A program made the position numbers and the translations under genes. Positions 23,501 to 34,944 of a stretch of DNA of 64,000 nt are shown in pieces. Location: positions 30,571,725 through 30,635,724 of the forward strand of contig JAQFVV010000002.1 of NCBI GenBank assembly GCA_028023455.1, given 5' to 3'. Below the pieces are notes generated by a model, which worked only from the letters and a program-made list of their open reading frames with translations, made no database searches and had not been told where the DNA came from. The stretch's first letter is position 1; each line of letters opens with the position of its first letter. This stretch comes from Epiperipatus broadwayi. Taxonomy: Eukaryota; Onychophora; Udeonychophora; Euonychophora; Peripatidae.

Positions 23501-25274
23501 TGTTGAGTATAGATCGGCTGCACAGATTCCACGGTCAAAAACATCCAAATTAAACACAATCGATCAAAATACAAAATCATCGATAACGTCAATTGCAAAA
23601 AGGGAATACACAAGGCCCCATGGCATTCATCATAAGATGCCCGCATTAACATCATTGACTTCTATATTCTAATCGACTGTGGAAACCACAACATAATCAA
23701 CCGCTAACGAATCTATGCAACGTCTATACCCAACCTAAATTTCATCATTTAAAATTTAAACAACAAATAATTTATACAATAAGAGAAAAAAAAATGGAAA
23801 TGATTTTTATCAATCGGAAAACATATAAAATTAAACATTATTAATTGATTTTAAACTTAAAAGTCAGATAGAAGTTCATAAGCTTGAACGAAAGTTCTTA
23901 GTTATTTTTAAATTTAGAGTTCATGTCAATATAGCTTACAGTAGAAGAGTCCAGGTTCCTGTTTTTAATTCCCGCGACGTCTCCATTGGAAGATAATGTT
24001 CTGGAGGTAGCATTAGCTGGTTCCATTCTTATATCACAGTCTTTTCATTTTATATTTTTTTAAACAAACAAAAAAAATGAGAGAGAACGGCAAGTGCGTC
24101 TTACCATTCTCATCAAATCAAGTCCGAAAAAACTGTCTGGAACTCAATATTTCTCTTTTTATAGTAAATCTCCAGATTGAATGAACAAAGACGTCACTAA
24201 TCCAAATTTTCGTTCGGGTCCGGGCTGAGGCTTGGTGCTTCCATTGGTCAAGCTAATTTCTTTTTATTTTCTTATCTATCTTTCATCAGATCATTTTAAT
24301 TATACAAGAGCCCAAAGCTAGCTTGCTTTTCAAACAATTTATAAACAATCATTTCCATTTACAGATTACAAGAATTAATTAATACCTGTTTTTATTTTTA
24401 AATCTTGTACGTTCAAATACTTATTTATTTGTTTTTTTTCAAAAAAAATATTTTTAAAGTTTGGCATCTGTGCGAATGTATATACGTTAAACAAACATTT
24501 TAATTTTAGCGTTTAGTTTTTTACTTTTATTTGCGAACTTTTAAGTTTTTATTTTAAATTAATGTAACGACATATTTATATATCGTTACAAGATAGATTC
24601 ATGATTATTATATTTTTATTATAATTAACTATTTTTTTATAGAGATTAATTATGTCATTAATGCTCTTATATTTTGTAAAAGTATATATGTATCGCAACA
24701 TGTTTTGTATTACATAGAGATATATATTTCAGAAGTTCGAAGTATAATTACCATTTTAATTAAAATTAAATTTCAATAGCAAACATATCGTATAATACAT
24801 AATTGGATTGTATATATATTCTAAACATTTATGGTTTAGTTGCCACATATTTTTTAAAAATTTATATTCATTGTTAATTAATTTTGAATTATTTTAAAAC
24901 ATGTAAAGTTGCTTAGTTGTCATTCAATTTTAAATATAAATTTATTGATTAATAGTATTTTGACAAGACTCATAGTTCATTATAAGTAGTTCTAAAACAG
25001 TTTGGAAGTTAAACTACAGGATGGTTCGTAATGTATAAGCATTTTTTTTTTTGTAGTGAATATTTTATTATCTGGAGTAGGTTTAGATTTTTATATAGTA
25101 ATAAATTAATCAATTTGATATTCTTTAATATTTAATAAGTCATTAGAAGTTCATTATAACTAACAGTTATATTAAGATAGAAATTATATTTGAATTGATT
25201 TGATAATTTATAAAGGTATAAATATAATAATTCTTAAATAATATTTATTTTATAAAGCTCAAACAGTATTGAAA
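20548..25274. other. Intronic AT-rich DNA; possible old LTR-element remnant at 22.6-24.6 kb
   Basis: I see no confident gene. A less AT-rich portion (22600-24260) stands out. On the + strand near 23650-23700 one frame reads a DFYILIDCGNHNIINR-like string, reminiscent of a retropepsin active site (D-[ST]-G), but with C in place of S/T. A short 'tgtaacga...tcgttaca' inverted pair lies at 24562-24589. This is only weakly suggestive of a retroelement remnant. Confidence 0.3.
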
Positions 25275-25278
25275 TTAA

Positions 25279-25639
25279 ACTGAGAGACTGCAAACCTCTC
25301 AAGCGCTTATAACTATCAACAGCCAATCAGATCATAAACACTGAGACAGAGAATTTAACAAGAAAAGGGCGGTTCCACCCTCTTCTTTACTTTTCTTTCT
25401 ATATATCCAAGCCAGTCTAAAGTACTTAGATCTGAAAGCGTGAATCTTAAATTGAGTGTGAAGATATTTAAGATTCATGCTTTCAGATCTAAGTACTTTA
25501 GACTGGCTTGGATATATAGAAAGACAAGTAAAGAAGAGGGTGGAGCCACCCTTTTCTTGTTAAATTCTCGGTCTCAGTGTTTACGATCTGATTGGCTGTT
25601 GATAGTTATAAGCCCTTGAGAAGTTTGCAATCTCTCAGT
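25279..25639. mobile_element. 361-bp palindromic MITE with TTAA flanks (piggyBac-like)
   Basis: A nearly perfect hairpin runs from ACTGAGAGACTGC to its complement GCAATCTCTCAGT, with the centre near 25455 ('gagtgtgaaga'). TTAA flanks it at 25275-25278 and 25640-25643, the target preference of piggyBac-type transposases. It has no coding capacity. The arms differ at only a few positions, so it is fairly young. Assignment to piggyBac rests on the TTAA flanks only. Confidence 0.8.
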
Positions 25640-25643
25640 TTAA

Positions 25644-26652
25644 TAATTCTTAAAGTAAAATAAAGGTAACTACAATCAGATATTTGCATATTCTTATAAA
25701 CCATTATTTGTTAAGTGAATATTATATTAACTTAGTATTTAGTCATAAATATTGTAATCTTATTAAATTATAGAATTGGAAGTAGTATATATTAAAATTG
25801 ATATTTGAAATCTATTAAATAGAGTTATTTATTTAATTATATTTAAAGTTTGTTGGTGTGGATAGTAAATTTAGTTTAAATATTAGGTTTTAATATTGAC
25901 ATTTGATCATAATAAAACATTAATAATCTTTCATATATTTTGATAATTATAGTCTAAAGTTTAACAACTTAGTTTTACTGGTTTGAAGAACAATTTGCTG
26001 TGATTTGATAATTGTATTTGAATCAGCATCAAATAGGAACGCACCTTTTATTTTAAACATTGTTATGATTGGTTATTGTAAATTTTATGATTATTTAATA
26101 GGATGATTTTGTTTTATAGCGTTATAAGTTGGTGAAAGTGGAGAAATATGTTGGATTAATTGATTTCTAATATTATAGTATAATATAAGGTATTTTACTT
26201 TGTTTACCATTTAATGTTTTGAATTTATGGGATTCTTGAGGGGAAAGTTATATATGGCTGTTAAGGATTGATTAACATGCGTAAATTTATAGGTAATAAA
26301 ACTTTTGTATTATTATTAATTATTCGATCTTATTGTAATTGACTTATTTATGAGTATATTGATATTAATGGAATAGCATTACTAAGTTAACACGACTTTA
26401 TTTTATTTAGTTATAATTAAAAATCAATTATTGAATTATACTTTATTTAGATATCATTGATATTTTAAGCTTGTAGGTTACGCTAAATTCTTTGTTTCTT
26501 ATCTTTATAGCTGTCATTTTGCTTTAAATGGCTTCTAAACTCATAGGGCATTTTTAAGTTATTATTATATCATGAATTATTTTGTTTAAATATAAATAAC
26601 CTTCAACATTTAGTATAAATTTATATTGTTATAAACAGCGTTTTTATTCATG
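25644..26652. other. Intronic AT-rich DNA, nothing recognised
   Basis: This long A/T-dominated tract has no substantial open frame, repeat terminus or RNA gene that I can identify. Confidence 0.45.
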
Positions 26653-26665
26653 AGGAATATTAAAC

Positions 26666-26998
26666 ATCACATGATCCTGCCTAATAGGATAGTGGTGGCT
26701 ATGGTTGTAAAAGAGCCAAAGACACCAAAATGTATGGGTTCTGAACTGAGTTCAGACCCATATGACTATATAAGCTATTGAGCTTAGATTGAAAATATTT
26801 TTTGTGTTTTCAATTCCATTCTCATAGTTTTGTAGTTAAGTAGAGATAAAAGGTGGTTGCTAGAGGGTTGCATTAGATCCTAATATCTAGATGCAGTGCT
26901 CTCAGATCCAAAGCTCCTCACTGACGAAGGCCACAAGCCAGAAACTAGTCTGGGGATATTGAATGAGTAGGCATTAGATAGGGATTTTTGCTCTGTTT
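26666..26998 (+). mobile_element. Half-unit (single-arm) family F copy, 13-bp TSD
   Basis: It begins with a short reverse-complement tail bit ('atcacatgat'), followed at once by the body head 'cctgcctaatagg'. It continues through one body arm to 'gggatttttgctctgttt'. It is flanked by AGGAATATTAAAC at 26653-26665 and 26999-27011. There is no opposing arm, so it approximates the monomer from which the hairpins are built. Confidence 0.85.
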
Positions 26999-27011
26999 AG
27001 GAATATTAAAC

Positions 27012-28364
27012 TTTATTTGCCTTTTTCTTTGTCATTATTTCCATCCTATTCATAATGGTTTATCTAGTAAATTGTTATTTATAAGATAATGATGTTTAGC
27101 TTATTGTTTTATCTTTAATCTGTTGCAAATAATACTCATAGTTTTAGGATTACTTGAAATAATGATTTAATGCTGTTCAAATTTATAGAGTTATAGCAAA
27201 GATTATTATCATTATCTTATTTCATTATAAATGTTGTCCAGATATGTGGTTTGACAAAAAATTGAATTAATTGTTATATTGTTATTCATTGGTTGATGTT
27301 TACCTTGGCTTAGTTTATTATTTTTATTATACTACAATTCATGGGCATTATTAAATTAGGATTGTTATTTCTTTGTTCATGTTTTATTCTGTTAAAAATG
27401 GTGAACAATAATTAGGTTATAACAAAGGTTATACTGTCCTCATATTTTATTCCATCACAAATGGCCTCCAGCTTTAGGGCATTATTTCATTCTGTTACAA
27501 ATGCTGCCCAAAGAGCTTAGCACATTTTTATTGTGTTATAAATGGTGCCACATTTTCGTGGGGCATGATTAAACCCAGGACCATTCTTTCATGGCCCACA
27601 TTTTTATTCTGTTACAATATATATATAAAACAAAATACAATAACTTGTCTGTTCAGCTGTTTAATACTGACAGTTAAATCAATTTGGTTTTCGAACACAT
27701 GAAACTGAAATTGGTCAAAACTTTTTGTTTAGGCAAGATTAAATAAAATGTTATACTGATGAAAGAAAAAAACTCCTTCCAAAACTTAATTTTAAACAGC
27801 CTATTAAATTGAATGAGTTTAACAAAAAAGAAACTTTATATCAAGGTAACAAAAAGTATCGACTTTAAAAGTTATGGACTGTGATTTTCTTGATCGTCTA
27901 TCAAAAAATGAGTTTCTTTAGACCAATACTTGATTGATTCAGATAAAATAATAAAAAAGAATAACTTTACATGCAATAAGGCATTAAATTTGAATGAAGC
28001 GATAATTTATTATTTACGTTTTGGTAATTTATTGTAAAATACATGCAGAGCATGTTTTTAATATAATTTGAATCTCGTAGCATTATTCCAATATGCATAT
28101 ATAGAATTATTTTATACATATTAAGTTTATCCAAAACAGGAGTTAGAGTAACTTGATAAATAATGTTTATGATTGAGAAATAGCACCTGTTCATCATCAG
28201 TAGTAATCTCTTGCTTGCCATTCTTTTGACACAACTTGTGTTCCATCATAAACTTACTTCATTAAGATGCAGAATTTGCAGTCTATTGCAGTTAGGTGAT
28301 AAATATGGTGTTGGTTCATTTATATTGCATATTTTATTTTTCTATATTCTATTTATTCTGTGCA
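27012..28364. other. Intronic DNA with loose 'attctgttacaaatg' repeats, nothing coding
   Basis: Between about 27370 and 27620 a phrase like 'tattctgttacaaatggtg' recurs four to five times at 50-70 bp spacing with variation, suggesting an old degenerate tandem repeat. Frame 27967-28221 on the minus strand shows no recognisable domain. Confidence 0.4.
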
Positions 28365-28445
28365 GTTTGACATAGCTGGTAGAGCATCCAGCTTGCGATG
28401 GGGGGGGGGGTCCTGTGAGGTCTGGTGCTACAACTTCTTAGAACT
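28365..28445 (+). repeat. Possible tRNA-derived SINE remnant with poly-G run
   Basis: 'tagctggtagagcatccagcttgcgat' resembles the 5' half (A box, D arm, anticodon arm) of a tRNA. It is followed by a run of ten G residues and unrelated sequence. No acceptable B box or acceptor-stem pairing is seen, so it is not an intact tRNA gene. Confidence 0.4.
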
Positions 28446-28691
28446 CCCAAGCAATAGTGCCATATGTCTTTTTTTTTAAAAAAAAATTATGTTATTAATA
28501 TTTCATCAACCTCAACCTGTAAACATGCATCCTGAAATAAATATGAAAAAGTTTAAAACCAAAGAAATTCAAGAAATAGTTCACTTTGACTTGATTAGGC
28601 AAATAGACCATAAAGATAATTTGAAATGGATTGTACTCCACTTTATTCCAAAACTTTATTTAATTATTAAAAAAACTGCTGTAAACTATCA

Positions 28692-28888
28692 CATGATACC
28701 ATTTCCTAAGATCTAGGTGCAGTGCGCTCGGATCCAAGCCTCATCACTGATGAAAGTCACAGACTGAAACTAGTCTGGGGATATTGGATGATTATGCACT
28801 AGATAGGGATTTTATGTACAAACCTTGTTGCATTCATTGGCTTGCACTGAGTGGCACTACTATGTGGAGAATTGGTTACTGTTTGAAC
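28692..28888 (+). repeat. Truncated, older family F copy
   Basis: One body arm runs from 'cctaagatctaggtgcagtg' through 'actagtctggggatattgg' to 'gtggcactactatgtggagaa', preceded by 'tcacatgat'. A weak 7-bp direct repeat (TAAACTA) flanks it. The sequence is diverged from the young copies. Confidence 0.6.
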
Positions 28889-29800
28889 TATAAACTACTA
28901 ATGAAAGACATCATTTCTCTTAGTTTAAGTTCATGAAAATACCTTTATATAGATGGTCTGAGCTGTTATAATTTTAAATTAAATAATTAAATGTTTTAAA
29001 GCTGAGTAAAGTAAAACTTATTTATTCTAAACCTGCAATATTTCAGAATATTGCTTTAAAGAATAAGAATACAGTTTGATATCAACGGTGTCTGAAAAAT
29101 TTTGAATTTATTTAAATTTTTTATCAATTGGACATCATTAAATTTTTATAAATATAATATTCTCAAAAACATTGGATAATTAAATTTTTTAAAAATGAAT
29201 AAATGAAATTCACTTATTTGTAAGCCTACAATAATTCAAAATGCTGTATCAAAGTCCCTAGAGAGCAAGAACACAATTTGATGCCCATGTTTTTTGCTGG
29301 AAGTTTTTTTTATCTGTTTAAATTTTTTCGCAATTCCATATTAAATTTTTATAGTTTTAATAATACTTTTTCCTCATATAATTATTAAATAATTGAATCT
29401 TTTAAAGCTGAGCATGGAGACTTAACTATTTATAAGCTGTATCAATTAAAATAATATTTCTGTAGTGTAATTTTCACTACATCCTTCTCAGGCAAGATAG
29501 GGACTGGTTTCTTTTTGCTTTGTGGAGCGGTGTAATCATTATCATATGCCGAAGACATACAAAAATGATATATGAATTAATATATAACAATTAAAAGTTC
29601 TGCATAGGTGCCTTTAATAAAGTTTGCTTTTTAAAACTTTCCCAACTAAAGAGTTTATTTCTTTTGCACATAGCATCAAATACTACTTCATTACACAGAA
29701 TTAATTTAAATTTGAAATGTAACACAAACTCAGTGCAGTGTGTTTATGAATTCGAATGGAATATTTTTAGTTCAATCTATGACATAAATTAAATACAATT
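28889..29800. other. Intronic AT-rich DNA, nothing recognised
   Basis: A block around 28970-29160 ('aaataattaaatgttttaaagctgag...') recurs diverged at 29380-29420, which hints at an ancient duplication. I identify no coding or RNA features. Confidence 0.4.
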
Positions 29801-29802
29801 TA

Positions 29803-30018
29803 TCCAAACCACTTCAAACACTTTTTAGCAAAAGCCTTTATTTGTACATATATACGTACACCTACGTTTCAACTGTCCTGCAGTCTTCTTCAGAGCCAGT
29901 TCACTTTAATCTCTTAATTAGCATGAACTGGCTCTGAAGAAGACTGCAGGACAGTCGAAACATAGGTGTATGTATCTATATACAAATAAAGGATTTTGCT
30001 AAAAAGTGTTGGTTTGGA
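29803..30018. mobile_element. 216-bp palindromic MITE with TA flanks
   Basis: The ends TCCAAACC...GGTTTGGA are flanked by TA at 29801-29802 and 30019-30020. The inner arms contain 'cctgcagtcttcttcagagcc' and its complement 'ctctgaagaagactgcagg', with the centre near 29915. TA flanks fit a Tc1/mariner-mobilised element. It has no ORF. Confidence 0.8.
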
Positions 30019-30687
30019 TAAGTAGTATTTATATAAGATATTATAGCAAAATAAAGAAAAGGGTAATTTTGGTAATATTTACACAAATTCTTATTCCCAC
30101 ATTCCTCATTAATTTATAAAGGTGAACTATTAAAAGATAAGTCTTTAAAAATGACAAAAAAAAAAAAAAATTAAAGATAGTTGAAATAAAATCTAAAATT
30201 GTAGATTATTTTTTTCTAGATATGCAAATATATATTTTGCAGTATCTGATTAAATATGTATAGAAATGAAGTGATGGAAAATAATATTAAAATGTTATGT
30301 TATATATAACAAATACTCAACACCCTTATTGTTGAATATTCTAGAAAATTAATGTATGCAAATAAGACGAGTATACAAATGTATGCTAATTATGTGACTA
30401 TCAAGTTATTATGGGATATATGCAGATTATGCTGGTGCAATTAAAAAACTATTGACAATGACCAGGGAGGGAGGATGATCAGCAATTTGTTAGAATATAC
30501 ATAGTGTTGAGAAGAGAGGATGAGAAATCGGTAGTAGAATTAAGCCGTCGATGATAATGAGTATCTGTGGTGAGAGGATGTATAATTGTGCTCGCAGTGT
30601 TTAATGTAAGAACAACTTTCAAGCAAACTACTTGTATAGATGAAGATTTATAGTGATTCGTTTGTATAGAGTTAATAAATTATGATT

Positions 30688-31106
30688 TAATTATAAGGGA
30701 TTTGAACTTGAACTTTCAAGCTTCCTACTTCTATACAATCCATCTTATACAAACGATACACATGACCACATACATGTAAAAAAGATAAACGATTTCCAAT
30801 ATATATATATATTTCTTGCTGAATATGCACTCATTACCATCTCCCACACATACATACAATCAGTGCTCAGTTTATATTAAGATAATAACTCTTCAAACTT
30901 TAATGGACAAGCTTCAATCTGATTGTATGTTTATGTGTGGAAGATAGTGATCTGGAACAACTGATGAGTGCTGGTTCAGCATGAAATATGTATATTGGAA
31001 ATCATTTATCTTTTTCACATGTATGTGGTCATGTGTATTGGTTGTATAAGATGGAGTGGATAAATATAGGGAGCTTGACAGTTTAAGTTCAAGTCTACCA
31101 TAATTA
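30688..31106. repeat. Palindromic MITE, family P (second copy), in TDP1 intron 1
   Basis: The outer ends 'taattataaggg' and 'ccataatta' frame inverted arms holding 'acttgaactttcaagct', 'atgaccacatacatgt' and 'gataaacgatttccaat'. The same termini and arms occur at 18619-18871, so this is a family. It ends about 225 bp before the second TDP1 exon seen here. Confidence 0.78.
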
Positions 31107-31330
31107 CATTAAGTTTAGTATAGATACTATACACATATATTTAAATATTAAATTATGGTTTGTTAAGTTTCATTCTCGGTGTTGAGTGTTTGTTTTAGTT
31201 TGTATATTGCTGTACATTCGGGTGGTAATAATAAGATTACCTCTGGATATAGTATATTTAATTATTAATTTCTGACCACTTTTAAAAACAGATCATAAGC
31301 TATCATTTTTATTTTTTTGTTGAATGGTAG

Positions 31331-31513
31331 ATGCTGAATTAATAGCTAAGAAACCAGAGAACTGTCAAGGTGCCCCTGCTAAAATAGAAAGTAGAAGCTC
31401 GAGAGAGATCATGCTCGAAAAACTTCGTTCGCAGGATTCATTGCATTTTTTTTTAACTACTGTTACTGGCGTTGCTAAAGAATTTAATTCAAGTATGGCA
31501 GTTTCAATAAATG
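31331..31513 (+). CDS. TDP1: TDP1 exon entering the catalytic domain
   Basis: This 183-nt exon has acceptor 'tggtag' after a T-rich tract and donor G|gtaaat. Joined in phase to the PBZ exon, it reads DAELIAKK... and then a segment (MLEK...HFFLTTVTGVAKEFNSS) that matches the beginning of the TDP1 catalytic domain. In human TDP1 this is the MLDKGNPFQFYLTRVSGV region. Both phases fit: two bases complete the incoming codon and one base is left over. An apparent Met at 31324 is intronic. The 13.2-kb intron before it carries foldback and MITE-like repeats. Confidence 0.9.
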
Positions 31514-31804
31514 GTAAATTATATGTATATATATATAAATAAATAAAGCAATTATATGTCTATGATGCTCTATTAAACATTCAGTCTTTTTTCATTGTTT
31601 TATGAGTAATAGAATAATATCCTTATTTGAAATTTTTAAATTAATAGTGCATTTTATTATTACTATTTCTCCTTATAGTTTCAACTGCTAGAAATTTTTA
31701 TTTTAGAGTCATAATTAACAAATATATTACATTAATTATATCATGGATATATGTATAGTAAAAAGCATATATATCTAAACAAGCTTATTTTATTATTGTT
31801 TATT

Positions 31805-32215
31805 ATTTTTTTATGATAAATGCTATAAGAGAAAGCATTCAAATCTTTATTTATGATTGTTCCCAACCCCAGACCGGTTTCGAGCTATGGCTCTCTTTAG
31901 TGAGAAGCTAGGACATCATATTCAAAAATACCAACTCTAAACAATCATTTATCTAATACTTAACTATTAAGAAGATTTGAAACTTTCAGATATCTAATGT
32001 CTTCAAATTCAGGTCTCCAACTGAAATAGCTATATGGGCCTGAACTGAATTCAGATGCTCCATGTATTAATAATCAGATCTTGTTCTTAATAGTTAAGTA
32101 TTAGATAAATGCTTCCTCACAGAAGAGAGCCATATCTTGAAACCACTCTGGGAATGGCCACAATCATAGATAAAGATTTGAATGCTTTCTCTTATAGCAT
32201 TTATCATAAAAAAAA
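31805..32215. repeat. About 410-bp palindrome
   Basis: 'ttatgataaatgctataaga...aagcattcaaatctttat' at the left is mirrored by 'aaagatttgaatgctt...tatagcatttatcataa' at the right. The middle, with 'atcatttatctaatacttaactattaag', pairs with its complement near 32090-32115. It begins about 290 bp after the donor of the 31331 exon. A poly-A run follows it. Confidence 0.75.
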
Positions 32216-32950
32216 AAAAAAAGTTTCTTTAGAAATATTTGCTCTTTATTATATATTGGTAGTACAAGCTATATAGGTCATGTGATTTATCACTTGGGTT
32301 TATTACTATTACATTTATATATACATGTATATATTAATGCTCTTTTTTTTTTTATTATCATTGGAATAAAGAAGTACTATATACATCTGTTTTCATATAT
32401 CTATATTTTCACATTTATATTCCATGTTTGCATAATATCTATTATAGTATTTATGAAAAATTCATTTATAAAATAAATAATGGTTTCATTGCAGAAATAT
32501 GTGATCAACATAATATAGAAATTGATTTGATGATTAATTATAATTTACAAAAAGTATAATACATGTGTATTTAAATAATAGACAAAAATAAATTATATAA
32601 TGTATAGTTAAATATGTATGCGTGTGTGCGAATGTATAGGCACGTTAATGAAATGTATAAGGGCACCCGTGTAAGCACATGATGTACTGCTTTTGACAAT
32701 TATAGCTTTGATGAAGATTACTATGTAGTTGAAATTATAAGAATAAACTTAGCAATGAGATGCATTATTAATTTAGAAATCGTAAAAATTATTTTATTGT
32801 TATATTAAGATTACTAAATAATATTACTATATTTATTTAAGATGTTAAATTTATTGTTTTGTTTGTTTTTTGACTGAATTATGAATATGAAAGGTATTTT
32901 CTGTCAAGACAAAGTTTTAGAGTTTACGACACATTAGACAGATAATTTAT
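32216..32950. other. Intronic AT-rich DNA, nothing recognised
   Basis: TA-rich microsatellite-like stretches and poly-T runs are present. Short hydrophobic frames such as 32282-32476 look like translated low-complexity sequence. Confidence 0.45.
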
Positions 32951-32954
32951 CATA

Positions 32955-33062
32955 ATGAATCATAATGAAATTTGACATAGAATTAAACTTGGATGGAGTG
33001 TTTTTAGTAGAAATAATATTATTAAAAGAGAATATATGGGTTTGAAAAGGAAGGTTTTTAAT
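32955..33062 (+). mobile_element. Small RTE fragment (RT thumb region)
   Basis: 'gaattaaacttggatggagtg...tagaaataatattattaaaagag' corresponds to the RTE segment IKLGWSAFGRNNLILKG of the 12039-15336 element, on the opposite strand. It is truncated at both ends and abuts the Gypsy remnant. Confidence 0.7.
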
Positions 33063-33079
33063 AGATAGGTTTTTTTGCA

Positions 33080-33595
33080 GTCCTTATATAAATCTGCATT
33101 AACGGTCGCAGGGAAACTCCGGCTGAGTTGCTAATGGGCAGAAAATTAAGGACAGAGCTAGCACTGCTACTCCCCAAAAGGAATTATCACTTCCAGCATG
33201 ATTGTGAAGACAATACGTAAGAAATCGGTGACATTATCAAAAAAAAAAGAAGTTCAAAAGCAGAATGGAATAGCCACCATCCAAATGCAGAATGGAATAG
33301 AATGTAGAAGACACATAAACCACATCCGCCAACGAGTCATAGAAGACATCCAGCTTCCAATGTCTCTAAGAACTGATAGTGAAGAAATCACTAAAACGTG
33401 TGAAAAACAAGAAACATTTGACACAGCACCAGAAAAAGAAGAAGGTCTACGGAAGCAACAGACTCAGAATGCAGTGAAGCAGAAGCAGTGACGGATATGC
33501 AAAATGAGGTACCCATAGAACCAAGAGTCAAACTTAGATCACCCAGGTCCCAATGTAATAAACAGAGGCCGACGAAATTACGAGATTATGTATAA
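33080..33595 (+). mobile_element. Gypsy-type LTR retrotransposon remnant: end of integrase/pol
   Basis: At 33112-33180 one frame reads TPAELLMGRKLRTELALL, the conserved integrase segment of Gypsy-class elements. A frame then reads IRKKSV...MQNGIECRRHINHIRQRV, the chromodomain-like C-terminal motif with RRH-x2-H-x-R. Finally NKQRPTKLRDYV (about 33550-33590) matches the usual pol C-terminus. Frameshifts and stops separate these pieces, and no 5' part or clear LTR is visible. I call it a dead fragment left in intron 2 of TDP1. Confidence 0.8.
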
Positions 33596-33599
33596 AAAA

Positions 33600-34348
33600 T
33601 AATAACCGGGTTTCTGGAATAAGGGAAGGTATTGTAAAATATATATTTATTGAGCATGCACGTATCTAATAAGCTAAAATGTCTTTAATAAATTATAAGA
33701 TTAATCTAGAGAGAAGTAAAAATAGTCGTAATCAGATTAATATGAATTTGTTAAAAATGCAATTAAGCAAAATGTATAGCACAATAGATTATCGGAAGTG
33801 AGGAATAAACAATCATATAACAAAAGGGATTTAATTAGTACTAGTAAAATACTAACTAAATTACAGAGCAACAATTGTGCTGATACGATTTTCCAAAATT
33901 AGAGTACTCCAAAAAACAAAAGGGACCGAAACACTTAAAGACATGCGGAGAGAAAGAAAAGGCAGTGCATGTTTCATCATGATGTTTGGAGACGACTGTG
34001 CTACCAGAAGAAGCAGCAGAAAAGAATTCATCAGGAGGAAATCATTAGACACCCAGGATTTCCATTCTTGATGGTTCAATAACCCAATTAGGGTTTTTAT
34101 AGACCACACTGATCTTATTAATTATTTTGAAATGCTTCCAGGGACACCCAGATTTGAAGATCAGTTATAATGTAAAGGCAAACGTTTTCTAGACTTAGTA
34201 AACAAAAGGACTTGTGTGTGTTCCTGGTTAACTTATGATCAGATATTATAGACTAGCCTGGATTAGCAGTTGAACTTCACATGTCTATCTATATGTTTTT
34301 GTTGGTACATATATCAACTAGATTAGCATTTGTATTTCATATATATGC

Positions 34349-34381
<33 letters not shown>

Positions 34382-34790
34382 TTTATTGTGTGCATTTAAT
34401 TACAACTACATCTCTTTAATGTCTCGTGTGTATACACATCTTACTTGTAATATTAATGTTAAAAAATTGTTTTTCTTACTCCATGATTAACGAGTCAAGA
34501 CATAGCAAGTACAAAAAAGCGAAAGGTCATGTTGAAAATTATTTTGCATGCATATAAAGAGTATCTGAAATATGTGGAATGATATTTTAAATAAAAAAGT
34601 GAGACATGCATTTAAATGTATAAAGAATAGAAAAGTTTAAAAAAAAAGTGATGGAATTATTATTGGTATAAAAGAAGCCGCTTAAGAAATAAAGAAATTG
34701 TTGGCAAAAAGAAAATGCCTAAATGATAGATATACCAGATGATACTGATGAAAGGACAAAGAAGATATTAAAAATTTTAGACTTATCCTT
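33600..34790. other. Unassigned; may include Gypsy 3' UTR/LTR; (TA)n at 34341-34377
   Basis: Directly downstream of the pol end, this could contain the 3' LTR of the Gypsy fragment. I find no second LTR copy in the window to confirm it. A clean TA microsatellite of about 37 bp lies at 34341-34377. Frames here (33861-34109, 34281-34490) show no domains. Confidence 0.4.
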
Positions 34791-34801
34791 TTTCTGTTTT
34801 A

Positions 34802-34919
34802 ACAAAGGCAAAACTCTCCATACAGTAGTGCCACCCAGTGCCAAACGGAGTAATCAATGAATGTTAATAACAGATGTGCTAGCATAAGAAAAGATGATCA
34901 TATGATGCTTAGTGGTCTA
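34802..34919 (+). mobile_element. Minimal 118-bp family F copy: one arm end plus tail
   Basis: It starts ACAAAGGCAAAACTC, runs only to 'gtaatcaatgaatg', then passes straight into the tail 'ttaataacagatgtgctagc...gatgcttagtggtcta'. Direct repeat TCTGTTTTA is at 34793-34801 and 34920-34928. It has no opposing arm, so the hairpin is not required for retention of both ends. Confidence 0.82.
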
Positions 34920-34944
34920 TCTGTTTTATATATGATTATTTGTC

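Noticed and set aside
28365-28445. Intact tRNA gene
   Set aside because: The A-box-like half is present, but there is no B box, no matching acceptor stem and a poly-G run instead. At best it is a SINE remnant.
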